From positions 1 through 47,704 of IMG/VR virus record IMGVR_UViG_3300025010_000017: a stretch of 47,704 nucleotides of DNA; one strand, written 5' to 3'. The notes beneath the pieces are model-generated. The model did not search any database and was not told where the DNA came from. It saw only the letters and a program-made list of their open reading frames with translations. The stretch is from a virus. Positions 30,177 through 37,324 of this stretch are shown piece after piece (position 1 is the first letter of the stretch; each line of letters opens with the position of its first letter). The position numbers and the translations under genes are program-made.

Positions 30177-31055
30177 ATGAAGAGGATGGGCTTGGAATAC
30201 ACAGGCTGGATAAAACTACATAGGAAGATACTGGGGGATAGCAAGTTTAAGCACATGTCGCCGACCAAGCGAAGTGTCTTTATCATCTACCTGCTGTTGG
30301 CGAAACGCGCCGGCAAATGGAGGGGCTATCTGGTAGATGAAGACGGTCTTCCGTTGACCCAATCAGCTCGTGCTGAGTGCTGCGGGATAGACCGGAGCGG
30401 ACTCAGTAGACATGACAAAGAGCTTGTCAAACTAGGGGTACTTGAGGCACACCCTAACGGTAGATTAAAGGTCAAAAACTACGACAAATACCAGGGTGGA
30501 GAGTGTGCAAAAACGCACACTGAAGACAACCAATTTTTAGGCGAGTGTGCAGAACAGCGTGCAATTGACCGTGCGAAAACGCACAATCGCCACGAGGGGG
30601 AGTGTGCAATTGACCGTGCGAAAACGCACACTTCAAGCACGAAAAGTATCCCCCTAAGAAGAGAAGTAAAGAAGATAAGAAATATAGATATAGGAGATAC
30701 GTTAGGTAGTAGGTGGAGCGAGTGTTTGGAAATCTTAAAAACCATCGCCAACTACCCATGCAATCCGGTGATAGATAACCAACTGCTGGATAACATTGAA
30801 ACCGATTTCCCGGCGATCAACGTGCTGGAGCAACTGAAGGCGTGGCGGGTCTACAAACTGGACAAGCCGCTGGACAAGAAATCCAATTCACGGAATCAGT
30901 TCCGCAACTGGTGCAAGATCGCCAGTGAGCGTAAATCAGAGAGGCAATACGATGGACGCGATACGAGACATACAGCTAGACCTCGGACGCTTTCCGGGGA
31001 CGCATACGACGCCCAAATCAGAGCCTTTGCTTTGGAGTTTGACGCCAAGGAATGA
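30177..31055 (+). CDS. Replication initiator, winged-helix type, containing the origin
   Basis: 292 aa. The N-terminal 110 residues form a winged-helix/DnaD-like domain (GWIKLHRKILGDSKFKHMSPTKRSVFIIYLLLAKRAGKW, then GLSRHDKELVKLGVLEAHPNGRLKVKNYDKYQ). A low-conservation middle region encodes repeated AIDRAKTH, which is the iteron DNA seen from the protein side. A helical C-terminus follows. This resembles lambda O-type initiators, whose genes hold their own origin. The start is uncertain: 30177, 30186 (ATG) or 30192 (TTG, which has the best-placed ribosome site). Confidence 0.8.
   Translation: MKRMGLEYTGWIKLHRKILGDSKFKHMSPTKRSVFIIYLLLAKRAGKWRGYLVDEDGLPLTQSARAECCGIDRSGLSRHDKELVKLGVLEAHPNGRLKVKNYDKYQGGECAKTHTEDNQFLGECAEQRAIDRAKTHNRHEGECAIDRAKTHTSSTKSIPLRREVKKIRNIDIGDTLGSRWSECLEILKTIANYPCNPVIDNQLLDNIETDFPAINVLEQLKAWRVYKLDKPLDKKSNSRNQFRNWCKIASERKSERQYDGRDTRHTARPRTLSGDAYDAQIRAFALEFDAKE
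30501..30710. other. Probable replication origin: iterons and A+T-rich region
   Basis: GTGC(A/G)AAAACGCAC occurs three times, at 30505-30518, 30571-30584 and 30616-30629, each an inverted repeat. A 27-base unit containing the last two copies is exact at 30559 and 30604. Half-sites GAGTGTGC occur at 30501, 30543 and 30600. An A+T-rich purine-biased stretch follows (30655-30710), as in lambda, where it opens. It lies inside the initiator gene. Confidence 0.8.
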
Positions 31056-31833
31056 GCCTGGTCCAAGTCCGTACACCTGCCCTGAGTGTGGCGAAGAACA
31101 CGAATGGACGGTGCTAGGCCCGGTCGGGAGCAACCTGCTGCACAAACGCACCCAATGCGCCTGTGACATCCAGAGGGAGGAAGCACGACAGAGCGAGTAT
31201 CGCAAGGCGTTGACCCTGGACACATACCGGGGCGCGTCAGGCATGACCTCGCTGATGCTGGCCTGCACCCTTGCAGACCTTGAGGACAAGCCGCTGACCG
31301 AGACCAAGATAAAGCGGTCTATCACGATCAAGGAGGCGGTCGCAAAGGCATATCGGTACATAGCTGAGTTCCCCGCATCGGGCAGCCTGGTGCTGTCAGG
31401 GCCGGTGGGGACGGGCAAGACGCATATCGCCTGTGCAATCGGCAACGCGCTCATAGAGCGGTTCTACCTGGTCAGGCTGGTGAACCTGCCCGATCTGTTT
31501 GCCGAGTCTAAAGCACTCATCGGCTACAAAGGCGACGAAGTGCCGTGTGACCCGATACCCAAGCTCTTGGCCTCTGACCTGCTGATACTAGATGAGCTTG
31601 CGGAGTGCAGCGAGTACGACAGGAAGACGCTGTACCGCATCATCAACAGGCGGTATGAGGCTAACGCAGGAATCATAATGACCACAAACCTGCGGACGTT
31701 GGACGAGCTAAAAGCGCAGGTCGGCGACAGGTGCATGGATAGACTGCTGCACAAGAGCCAGTGGATAGACATAGACGCGCCGTCGCACCGCGTCGAGGAG
31801 TTCAAGACGAACCACAAGCGGGCGAACCAATGA
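30952..31833 (+). CDS. DnaC/IstB-like helicase loader
   Basis: 293 aa from ATG 30952 (AGAGAGG upstream). An N-terminal zinc-like knot (CPECGEEH, CACD) precedes an AAA+ domain: Walker A GPVGTGKTH at 150-158, Walker B LLILDELA at 210-217, sensor-like TTN at 244-246 and GDRCMDRL arginine-finger region. It would load the host replicative helicase on the melted origin. Its start overlaps the initiator's last 104 bases in another frame. Confidence 0.88.
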   Translation: MDAIRDIQLDLGRFPGTHTTPKSEPLLWSLTPRNEPGPSPYTCPECGEEHEWTVLGPVGSNLLHKRTQCACDIQREEARQSEYRKALTLDTYRGASGMTSLMLACTLADLEDKPLTETKIKRSITIKEAVAKAYRYIAEFPASGSLVLSGPVGTGKTHIACAIGNALIERFYLVRLVNLPDLFAESKALIGYKGDEVPCDPIPKLLASDLLILDELAECSEYDRKTLYRIINRRYEANAGIIMTTNLRTLDELKAQVGDRCMDRLLHKSQWIDIDAPSHRVEEFKTNHKRANQ

Positions 31834-32012
31834 GACTGCCCTGCCAATCGTGCAAGCAGCCGGTGGAGACGCAGTTTGCCGACTTCCCGGTGACGGAGCG
31901 GGCGGGTCGGTGGATAGAGTACCAGTGCCAGGCGTGTGGGCGCCATGCGTACATCTGCGAGAGGGATTACCGCATCTGGCAGAAGCATCAGCAAAAGGAG
32001 GAGAGACGATGA
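31830..32012 (+). CDS. Small zinc-ribbon protein
   Basis: 60 aa with CQSC near 5-8 and CQAC near 34-37, then a helical basic tail (ICERDYRIWQKHQQKEERR). ATGA overlap with the loader stop. Confidence 0.65.
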   Translation: MRLPCQSCKQPVETQFADFPVTERAGRWIEYQCQACGRHAYICERDYRIWQKHQQKEERR

Positions 32013-32299
32013 ACAGGTTGAGTAAAGACGCATCATTTAGGGGTGTGATTCGCGCAAAACGAATGGACGCGGAGGCACAGGCTAAGGGCTTTGGGGGCGC
32101 ACTGGACGAGTTAACCCATCTGCGACACCTCAAGGCCATGCTGGACTCATTGCCGGACGAATCAGCCATCGTGAAGGGTGTGGGTGCTTGGCGCGTCTTG
32201 ATAGGCGATATGACGATCAAGGGCAGCGGGTTGATGGTCAGTGATTATGAACTGAGTGACGCACTGAAAGCCGCACTAGCCGAGAAGAAGGCAGACTAA
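32009..32299 (+). CDS. Hypothetical early protein
   Basis: 96 aa, helical and charged (RLSKDASFRGVIRAKRMDAEAQAKG), ending in a helix (ELSDALKAALAEKKAD). Its stop codon lies in the first copy of a 35-bp direct repeat. No family recognised. Confidence 0.6.
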   Translation: MNRLSKDASFRGVIRAKRMDAEAQAKGFGGALDELTHLRHLKAMLDSLPDESAIVKGVGAWRVLIGDMTIKGSGLMVSDYELSDALKAALAEKKAD

Positions 32300-32328
32300 C
32301 ACACCCTTGCCGGGCCGCACGTCCGCGA
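32294..32328. repeat. 35-bp direct repeat, copy 1
   Basis: Identical to 33111-33145 (both start GACTAACACACCCTTGCCGG). Each copy begins with a gene's last Asp codon and stop. The two bracket the PAPS-reductase-like gene with a period of 817 bp. Confidence 0.9.
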
Positions 32329-32342
32329 TTGGAGAGAGACTT

Positions 32343-33116
32343 TTGCACAACCTATTTGGCGATCAGTTCTACAGAGAAAAGGTCAATATGGCCGTGAGGC
32401 GCATACGGGAGTTTGCGCCGCCGAACGAGCCGTACTACCTCGCATTCAGCGGAGGGAAGGACTCTGTGGCTCTGCTCCGACTGGCGCAGATGGCCGGAGT
32501 ATCCTACGAGGCAGTATACCACCTTACCACGGTTGATCCGCCTGAGTTGGTATGGTTTATTCGTCGTGCATACCCGGAGTGTTTGATAGTACGGCCTGAG
32601 AAAACGATGAGACAACTCATTGTAGATAACGGTGTTCCACCCCTCCGCACAATAAGGTACTGTTGTCGCATTCTAAAAGAGCACGGCGGTGATGGCCGAA
32701 CCGTTCTGACCGGGGTACGGTGGCTTGAATCGAACGGTCGCAAAATTAACAGGCGCATTGTTGAATTACAGACCAAGCAGACGGTTGTGAACCCTATCAT
32801 AGATTGGTCTGACGCAGATGTATGGCAGTTCATACGAGACGAGAATATACCCTACTGCGAACTCTACGATGAGGGGTTCAAGCGGTTAGGTTGCGTCATG
32901 TGCCCGAACGGCGGCACAAAGGGGATGGTCAAGCAACTGCACCGCTGGCCGTTGATAGCAAATATGTACCTTAACGCTTGTCACGGAGCGTATGCCAAAC
33001 GAGCGTTGGAAGGTGATGAAATGACTTGGCGGAGCGGGTTCGATATGTTCGAGTGGTGGATATTCAACGAGGCTAACAACAAGCCCACGGAGACGACCTG
33101 CTCACTATTTGACTAA
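32343..33116 (+). CDS. Phosphoadenosine-phosphosulfate-reductase-like PP-loop protein
   Basis: 257 aa. PP-loop SGGKDSVALL is near residue 37, with a Cys-rich C-terminal part (RYCCRILKEHGGDGRTVLTGVRW and LGCVMCPNGG) that could hold an iron-sulfur cluster. Family members activate sulfate or ATP-adenylate substrates, and some act in phosphorothioate DNA modification. No dnd partners are near, so a role in DNA modification is speculative. The TTG at 32343 has GGAGAGAG upstream; a TTG at 32307 and an ATG at 32388 are alternatives. It lies between two exact 35-bp repeats. Confidence 0.8.
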   Translation: MHNLFGDQFYREKVNMAVRRIREFAPPNEPYYLAFSGGKDSVALLRLAQMAGVSYEAVYHLTTVDPPELVWFIRRAYPECLIVRPEKTMRQLIVDNGVPPLRTIRYCCRILKEHGGDGRTVLTGVRWLESNGRKINRRIVELQTKQTVVNPIIDWSDADVWQFIRDENIPYCELYDEGFKRLGCVMCPNGGTKGMVKQLHRWPLIANMYLNACHGAYAKRALEGDEMTWRSGFDMFEWWIFNEANNKPTETTCSLFD

Positions 33117-33145
33117 CACACCCTTGCCGGGCCGCACGTCCGCGA
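33111..33145. repeat. 35-bp direct repeat, copy 2
   Basis: Identical to 32294-32328. A 10-base inverted segment (GCCGGGCCGC at 33126-33135 and GCGGCCCGGC at 33197-33206) adds potential RNA structure before the next gene. Confidence 0.9.
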
Positions 33146-33233
33146 GGCTATGAAACCCCGCGAGACGGAGATGTGGTTATCCCAAGCCTGTATAGCGCGG
33201 CCCGGCGGGATTTTAGAGGGAGGGAGAGGGAAG

Positions 33234-33956
33234 ATGAACAAGGCGCATCCAATACTATTTTCAGCACCGATGGTTCGTGCAATATTGGCCCTGGAGAAGT
33301 CCGTCACACGTCGGGTAGTCAAACCCCAACCGCCAGAGTCGATACTCTACGACCCCGAGATGGGTTACGAGGGCTTCATCCAAGAGTTGGGAGAGTATCG
33401 AAGTGAACCATGCTGGATATACGGTGCTCACTGGGGCACTCAGCCGCGCCCGGAAGTGCCAGTGCCGACATGCCCATACGGTGGGCCGGGGGATACCTTG
33501 TGGGTCAGGGAGACGTTCGCGATCCACCAGAAGGGCAGCCTCACACCCTACAAGGGCAAAGTGCCAGAAGTGCCGACACCGGAGTTCTGGGAGCGGTACG
33601 ACCTGCTCTATCGGGCAACAGCTAAGATTGACCCGGACTTTCCGATATTCTGGAGGCCGTCGATCTTTATACGACGATGGGCCTCAAGAATCACCCTGCG
33701 CGTTGTGTCGGTGAGGGTGGAGAGATTGCAGGATATCACGGAGGAAGACGCGATCAGGGAGGGATGTAGTTTCGACGGACGATACTACCTCGGCGGGTTA
33801 CACGCAATCAAGCCCAGCCGCAAGGTATTTGCAAATGCAACACTGGCGTTCGGTGACATATGGGACTCCATCAACGGCAAAAAGTATCCGTGGGCGTCTT
33901 CGCCCTGGGTGTGGCGAGTGGAGTTTGAGAGAGTAGAAGGAGGGCTGAGACCATGA
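33234..33956 (+). CDS. ASCH-superfamily-like phage protein
   Basis: 240 aa from ATG 33234 with AGGGAGGGAGAGG upstream. It contains the conserved phage pattern: ILFSAPMVRAILALEKSVTRRVVKPQPP, CPYGGPGDTLWVRETF, PSIFIRRWASRITLRVVSVRVERLQDITEEDAIREG and PWVWRVEFERV. ASCH domains resemble RNA-binding PUA domains. Function in phages is unknown. An in-frame upstream ATG at 33150 lacks a good ribosome site. Confidence 0.8.
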   Translation: MNKAHPILFSAPMVRAILALEKSVTRRVVKPQPPESILYDPEMGYEGFIQELGEYRSEPCWIYGAHWGTQPRPEVPVPTCPYGGPGDTLWVRETFAIHQKGSLTPYKGKVPEVPTPEFWERYDLLYRATAKIDPDFPIFWRPSIFIRRWASRITLRVVSVRVERLQDITEEDAIREGCSFDGRYYLGGLHAIKPSRKVFANATLAFGDIWDSINGKKYPWASSPWVWRVEFERVEGGLRP

Positions 33957-34201
33957 CCGAAGACAGAGCAGGCAACTGGAAGGATCATAGCGATCCCTGT
34001 AAACAGGAGTTGGAGAAAGCATTGGCAGGCGCGTACAAATGCCTAGACACCGCGCTTACCGTCCGGATCAACATGGATCTGCCAAATATAGAGGCAGACG
34101 ATTTTTCCCAGAACCTGATTGACGCATTTGCAAACTGTGCCTTAGCTTTAAACCGCCTTCGTATGGAGCGTGGTGGCAACAGACTGGATGGTACAAAATG
34201 A
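33953..34201 (+). CDS. Hypothetical early protein
   Basis: 82 aa, helical, mid-acidic. It begins MTEDRAGNWKDHSDPCKQEL. Its first 18 bases are identical to the start of the next gene, although the rest is unrelated. ATGA overlaps join it to both neighbours. Confidence 0.6.
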   Translation: MTEDRAGNWKDHSDPCKQELEKALAGAYKCLDTALTVRINMDLPNIEADDFSQNLIDAFANCALALNRLRMERGGNRLDGTK

Positions 34202-34452
34202 CCGAAGACAGAGCAACCTACGCCACCGAAGACGAGCGACTGCGGGAGGAGTCACGCAGCATGACCGACCGCAAGCTGGACGAGGTGCTGGCGGTGGTGA
34301 GGGCGATAGCCGTGCAGGTGGGTGCTGAGGTGGAGGCTGAGGTGGAGAAGACGTGCTACAACTGCGCTGACCAAAACGACCGGCCGTGCCGTGGGTGCTA
34401 CTTGTTTGGCTACAGAAACTGGCGACCGCGAACCACGGAGGCGCAGCCGTGA
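34198..34452 (+). CDS. Hypothetical early protein with a Cys-rich C-terminus
   Basis: 84 aa. The N-terminus shares MTEDRA (18 identical bases) with the preceding gene. A helical middle (DRKLDEVLAVVRAIAVQVGAE) is followed by CYNCADQNDRPCRGCYLFGY, probably a zinc site. No family recognised. Confidence 0.6.
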   Translation: MTEDRATYATEDERLREESRSMTDRKLDEVLAVVRAIAVQVGAEVEAEVEKTCYNCADQNDRPCRGCYLFGYRNWRPRTTEAQP

Positions 34453-34814
34453 AGCAGGCGACCATGACCGGCGACCAGCTCAAGCGGGGTAGCGTGCTGG
34501 AGGAGCTGCTTGCCGCCCAAATCCACCTTGCGGGCTTGCCTGAGCCGGTGCGGGAGTATCGCTTCTGCCCTAGCCGCAGATTCCGCGCCGATTTCGCATG
34601 GCCTGAGAGACGGCTACTCTGCGAGGTGGAGGGTGGGACGTGGACGAACGGCAGGCACAGCAGGGGCGCAGGGTTCGCTGGCGACTGCGTGAAGTACAAC
34701 CTTGCGGCACTAGACCGCTGGCTTGTGGTGCGGTTCACAGGCGGCATGGTAAACGACGGCACGGCCATTGCTGTGCTGAGGGCGATGTTCGAGGAGGGGA
34801 AGGAAGCGCAATGA
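34449..34814 (+). CDS. PD-(D/E)xK / Vsr-like endonuclease
   Basis: 121 aa with GTG 34449 overlapping the preceding TGA. Nuclease core: FRADFAWPERRLLCEVEGGTW (D48, E59, E61), then RHSRGAGFAGDCVKYNLAALDRWLVVRFT. This is the short Vsr/MutH-like phage nuclease family (DUF559-like), which may act in recombination, junction processing or host DNA turnover. Upstream in-frame codons belong to the previous gene. Confidence 0.8.
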   Translation: MKQATMTGDQLKRGSVLEELLAAQIHLAGLPEPVREYRFCPSRRFRADFAWPERRLLCEVEGGTWTNGRHSRGAGFAGDCVKYNLAALDRWLVVRFTGGMVNDGTAIAVLRAMFEEGKEAQ

Positions 34815-35170
34815 GAATATCCGATAAGTACATGAAATTGATTAGAGAGCACGGGAATGCTGCCATAGATGCCGGAATATCGTACGCAAGTGTCACTAAC
34901 ACACTAGCTGACCTCATAACCGCAATCGAGGAGCTTGAGGCGAAGGTCACGGCGCAGGAGGCCGAGATAGCCGCGCTCAAGGCAGAGGTAGAGTTGTGGC
35001 AAGGGGCGTTTGTGGATACCGATTGCCCTAGTGATTACGACCTGGTAAAGACATTCCATTGCGAGTTCTACCACGTAAAGGAAGATTCGCAATGTGCGAA
35101 ATGTTGGTTGACCGCACTAAAAGCAAGGGCCGAGGGGCTGGGCGAAGGGAAGGAGAAGGAAGCGATATGA
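34811..35170 (+). CDS. Hypothetical coiled-coil protein
   Basis: 119 aa. A central coiled coil (ITAIEELEAKVTAQEAEIAALKAEVE) separates an N-terminal helix from a C-terminal region with CEFYHVKEDSQCAKCWL. Functions not recognised. ATGA overlap with the nuclease and with the next gene. Confidence 0.6.
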   Translation: MRISDKYMKLIREHGNAAIDAGISYASVTNTLADLITAIEELEAKVTAQEAEIAALKAEVELWQGAFVDTDCPSDYDLVKTFHCEFYHVKEDSQCAKCWLTALKARAEGLGEGKEKEAI

Positions 35171-35523
35171 GCAACTGGTTCACAACAACAGACGGCATGC
35201 TGACCATCGACCTGGACGAAGTGATAGCGGTCGAAAAAGCACCCGAAGGCTGCGAAGGCCCATGCGGGTACATTGTATTCCGCAGCGGCAGGGTTTCCGA
35301 GGTCTGGCGTAAGGATACTGACGAGGTGGTCGAGGCGTTGCGGGGGCTGGTGCGCCCGACTGCGGAGGTTGAGGTTGAGATATGCGGCGACTATGCTGCC
35401 CCCAAAGTGGTGAAGAACTGTGGAACTTGCGTTTTTGGTATCTTACAAACCGGCAGTGAGTTTTGTCAGGATTGCAGGGCTTATTCCTACTGGCGGCCTG
35501 CACAACTAAAGGCAAAGCTGTGA
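35167..35523 (+). CDS. Hypothetical protein, beta N-terminus and Cys C-terminus
   Basis: 118 aa. It starts MSNWFTTTDGMLTIDLDEVIAVEK, a small beta domain, and ends with NCGTCVFG...CQDCRAYSYWRPAQL, a zinc-binding pattern shared with the 34198-34452 protein. GTGA overlap with the next gene. Confidence 0.6.
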   Translation: MSNWFTTTDGMLTIDLDEVIAVEKAPEGCEGPCGYIVFRSGRVSEVWRKDTDEVVEALRGLVRPTAEVEVEICGDYAAPKVVKNCGTCVFGILQTGSEFCQDCRAYSYWRPAQLKAKL

Positions 35524-35630
35524 CCACCTACATCTGCCCTAAGTGCGGTCACACCGTCAGCGTGGAGGGGCGCGTTGAGTCTGTGGAGTGTACCGCCTGT
35601 GGTCGGAAGATGAGGAAGGTGGAGGACTGA
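35520..35630 (+). CDS. Small zinc-ribbon peptide
   Basis: 36 aa with CPKCG and CTACGRK (spacing about 20), a minimal zinc ribbon. Start is GTG overlapping the preceding stop; its own stop overlaps the next ATG. Confidence 0.6.
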   Translation: MTTYICPKCGHTVSVEGRVESVECTACGRKMRKVED

Positions 35631-36379
35631 TGCAGGAGTACGTCACCGCAACCGAGCTTGCCGATATGTTAGGCATAAGCCGTGACCGCGTGTTCAACTA
35701 CATGCAAAACTTCGAGACAAAGGCGATCGGAAGGAGGTTTCGAAAGATAAACCTGGCCTCAGCGACAGAATGGTTTGCGGCGCACCCGGACGCGCTCACG
35801 GGTGACGGCAAGAAGAGGAAAGCGGCAGAGCGCAATCGGCACTCATCACGGCTAAACCAGCGAGGCCAGGGGATGCGCGATATCCTGCACCTGTGGTATC
35901 GGCGTGACGGAGGGCTTAGGAGACTGCCTGAGATATGGGCGATCCTCACCGCCGAACTGCCAGACATAACCGCGCAGGACATCTACGCCTGCGACGAACT
36001 GCCTGCCGCGCTCTATGAGGCTATAGTCGAATCCAGCCTGATAGAGCGTCACAGAAGCGACCTTGAGAGTGCGGAGGGCATGGCCTCTGCCGTGGACGTG
36101 ACCCGTTGGGAGCGGTTCATCTGCGCTTCTGTGCCTGATGATTACGTCGAGAGGGAGGAAGGGCCAATGGTCAACCAGCGGATACGCGACCGCAGAATAG
36201 AGCTAGGCTTGACTCAGAGTGAAGTGGCAGACTCAGCAGGGATTAACATGAGGACGTACCAGCGGATAGAGTGCGGGGACAGCATTCCCAAGTCCGATAC
36301 ACTAATGGCGATAGCAGACGCTCTCTCTGTGAGCATGGACGCGCTGATCGAACACGGCATGCACGCCGTATACCGCTAA
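35630..36379 (+). CDS. Two-domain regulator: N-terminal HTH plus C-terminal XRE domain
   Basis: 249 aa from ATG 35630. Residues 1-60 form a MerR/excisionase-like HTH (ATELADMLGISRDRVFNYMQNF). The middle is helical, and residues 180-240 are an XRE HTH (RIRDRRIELGLTQSEVADSAGINMRTYQRIECGDSIPKSDTLMAIADAL). Such double HTH fusions are unusual and may link two operator types. It may control late or early gene switching. An internal ATG at the XRE start could also make the XRE domain alone. Confidence 0.7.
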   Translation: MQEYVTATELADMLGISRDRVFNYMQNFETKAIGRRFRKINLASATEWFAAHPDALTGDGKKRKAAERNRHSSRLNQRGQGMRDILHLWYRRDGGLRRLPEIWAILTAELPDITAQDIYACDELPAALYEAIVESSLIERHRSDLESAEGMASAVDVTRWERFICASVPDDYVEREEGPMVNQRIRDRRIELGLTQSEVADSAGINMRTYQRIECGDSIPKSDTLMAIADALSVSMDALIEHGMHAVYR

Positions 36380-36391
36380 CTTAGTAATCGT

Positions 36392-36397
36392 TATAAT
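36392..36397 (+). promoter_or_regulatory. Possible promoter -10 (TATAAT) immediately before a gene
   Basis: A perfect TATAAT at 36392-36397 lies six bases before the ATG at 36404. The -35 region (TATACC at 17 bases) is weak. A transcript would start at or near the ATG, giving a leaderless message. Confidence 0.45.
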
Positions 36398-36403
36398 GCT
36401 GGC

Positions 36404-36598
36404 ATGGGAACGCACTTTGACGATCAGCTTTGTACCGATGGTGAACTGCAACAGTTGCGTAAGATGGGCGAAAGGAGGGACATTCAGCACGGGCAGTTAC
36501 AGGTAGAGGCTACATTCGCAGGCGGGGTTCTGCAAAACTACCGAATCTGCACTGAGTATAGGGGCATCGTCAAGAGCGAGAACAGACGCAAGCTATAA
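36404..36598 (+). CDS. Small hypothetical protein, possibly leaderless
   Basis: 64 aa, alpha/beta. It begins MGTHFDDQLCTDGELQQLRK. No Shine-Dalgarno is present, and a TATAAT box lies just upstream, so translation of a leaderless message is plausible. No family recognised. Confidence 0.6.
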   Translation: MGTHFDDQLCTDGELQQLRKMGERRDIQHGQLQVEATFAGGVLQNYRICTEYRGIVKSENRRKL

Positions 36599-36647
36599 CA
36601 CAGCCAAACAACCAAACATATTGACGCTATTGTAGCGAGTAGCTACA

Positions 36648-36682
36648 GGGCGGTCTTCCTTCGGGGAGGCTGCCCTTTTTTT
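36648..36682 (+). terminator. Rho-independent terminator
   Basis: GGGCGGTCTTCC-ttcg-GGGAGGCTGCCC is a 12-bp stem with three G-T pairs and a UUCG loop, followed by seven T. It ends the early operon before the sigma-like gene, so that gene needs readthrough or antitermination. Confidence 0.9.
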
Positions 36683-36697
36683 GTGCCGTGGAGAACA

Positions 36698-37228
36698 ATG
36701 ATGGAAGACCTAGAGGAACAATCTGACGCTCTGTTAGCTGAGGCAGGGGCGTTGTCGAAGGGCATCTACCGTGAGCGTGACCTGATAAGCCAGAACAGGC
36801 GAGTCCTGCCGCTGAGGGAGAAGTACCACAGGCAACCGCCTGAGCTAGAAAAGCTCGACGTTCAGCGGTTTCTTCTCTCGCTCACCGCCTGCCAACGGCG
36901 CACCGTCGAGGCCGTGGTACACGCCAAGAGCCGCAGGAAAGCCGCCGAGGTAATGGGCGTGAGCGTCCAGACGGTCGGCTGCGTGCTTCGGCGTGCGTTA
37001 AGCAAATGGGAAGCCTACCGCAAAAACCCCGCAAGTTTCATCACCACCGATGACGCTCATTGGGCGTACAAGGCCGAGCAGATAACCAAACACCGACTCA
37101 TCTACCGCCACACCACGCACCCGCTGAAATCCAAGTGGCGAACCCCCAGGGTAGAGCCGGACTCCCTGGCCGTCCCAATCGCCAACAGCAAGCGCAAAAG
37201 CGGCAGAAGGCATAAGTGTCGGTTCTAG
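36698..37228 (+). CDS. Sigma-70 region-4-like regulator (late activator candidate)
   Basis: 176 aa from ATG 36698 (GGAG upstream). A helix-turn-helix of the sigma region-4 type (LSLTACQRRTVEAVVHAKSRRKAAEVMGVSVQTVGCVLRRALSKWEAY) occupies about 60-110, and the tail is basic. It resembles ArpU-like late transcription regulators, which often lie last in the early region and are read before late genes. It is separated from the early genes by a terminator. Function as a late activator is inferred from position. Confidence 0.65.
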   Translation: MMEDLEEQSDALLAEAGALSKGIYRERDLISQNRRVLPLREKYHRQPPELEKLDVQRFLLSLTACQRRTVEAVVHAKSRRKAAEVMGVSVQTVGCVLRRALSKWEAYRKNPASFITTDDAHWAYKAEQITKHRLIYRHTTHPLKSKWRTPRVEPDSLAVPIANSKRKSGRRHKCRF

Positions 37229-37290
37229 CCCTGCAAGCGGCTGACGGGCAAGCTAGAGGGGTTTGTCGTGATTCTGTAGACATAGAGATA

Positions 37291-37318
37291 AGCCCCGGCC
37301 AATAGTTGCACCGGGGCT
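37291..37318. terminator. Convergent stem-loop
   Basis: AGCCCCGG (37291-37298) and CCGGGGCT (37311-37318) form a perfect 8-bp stem with a 12-base loop, between two convergent genes. T-runs are poor, so termination strength is uncertain. Confidence 0.55.
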
Positions 37319-37324
37319 GAGTAG

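Noticed and set aside
32343-33116. Dnd-type phosphorothioation system
   Set aside because: The PP-loop protein stands alone. No DndA, B, D or E-like genes are in the window.
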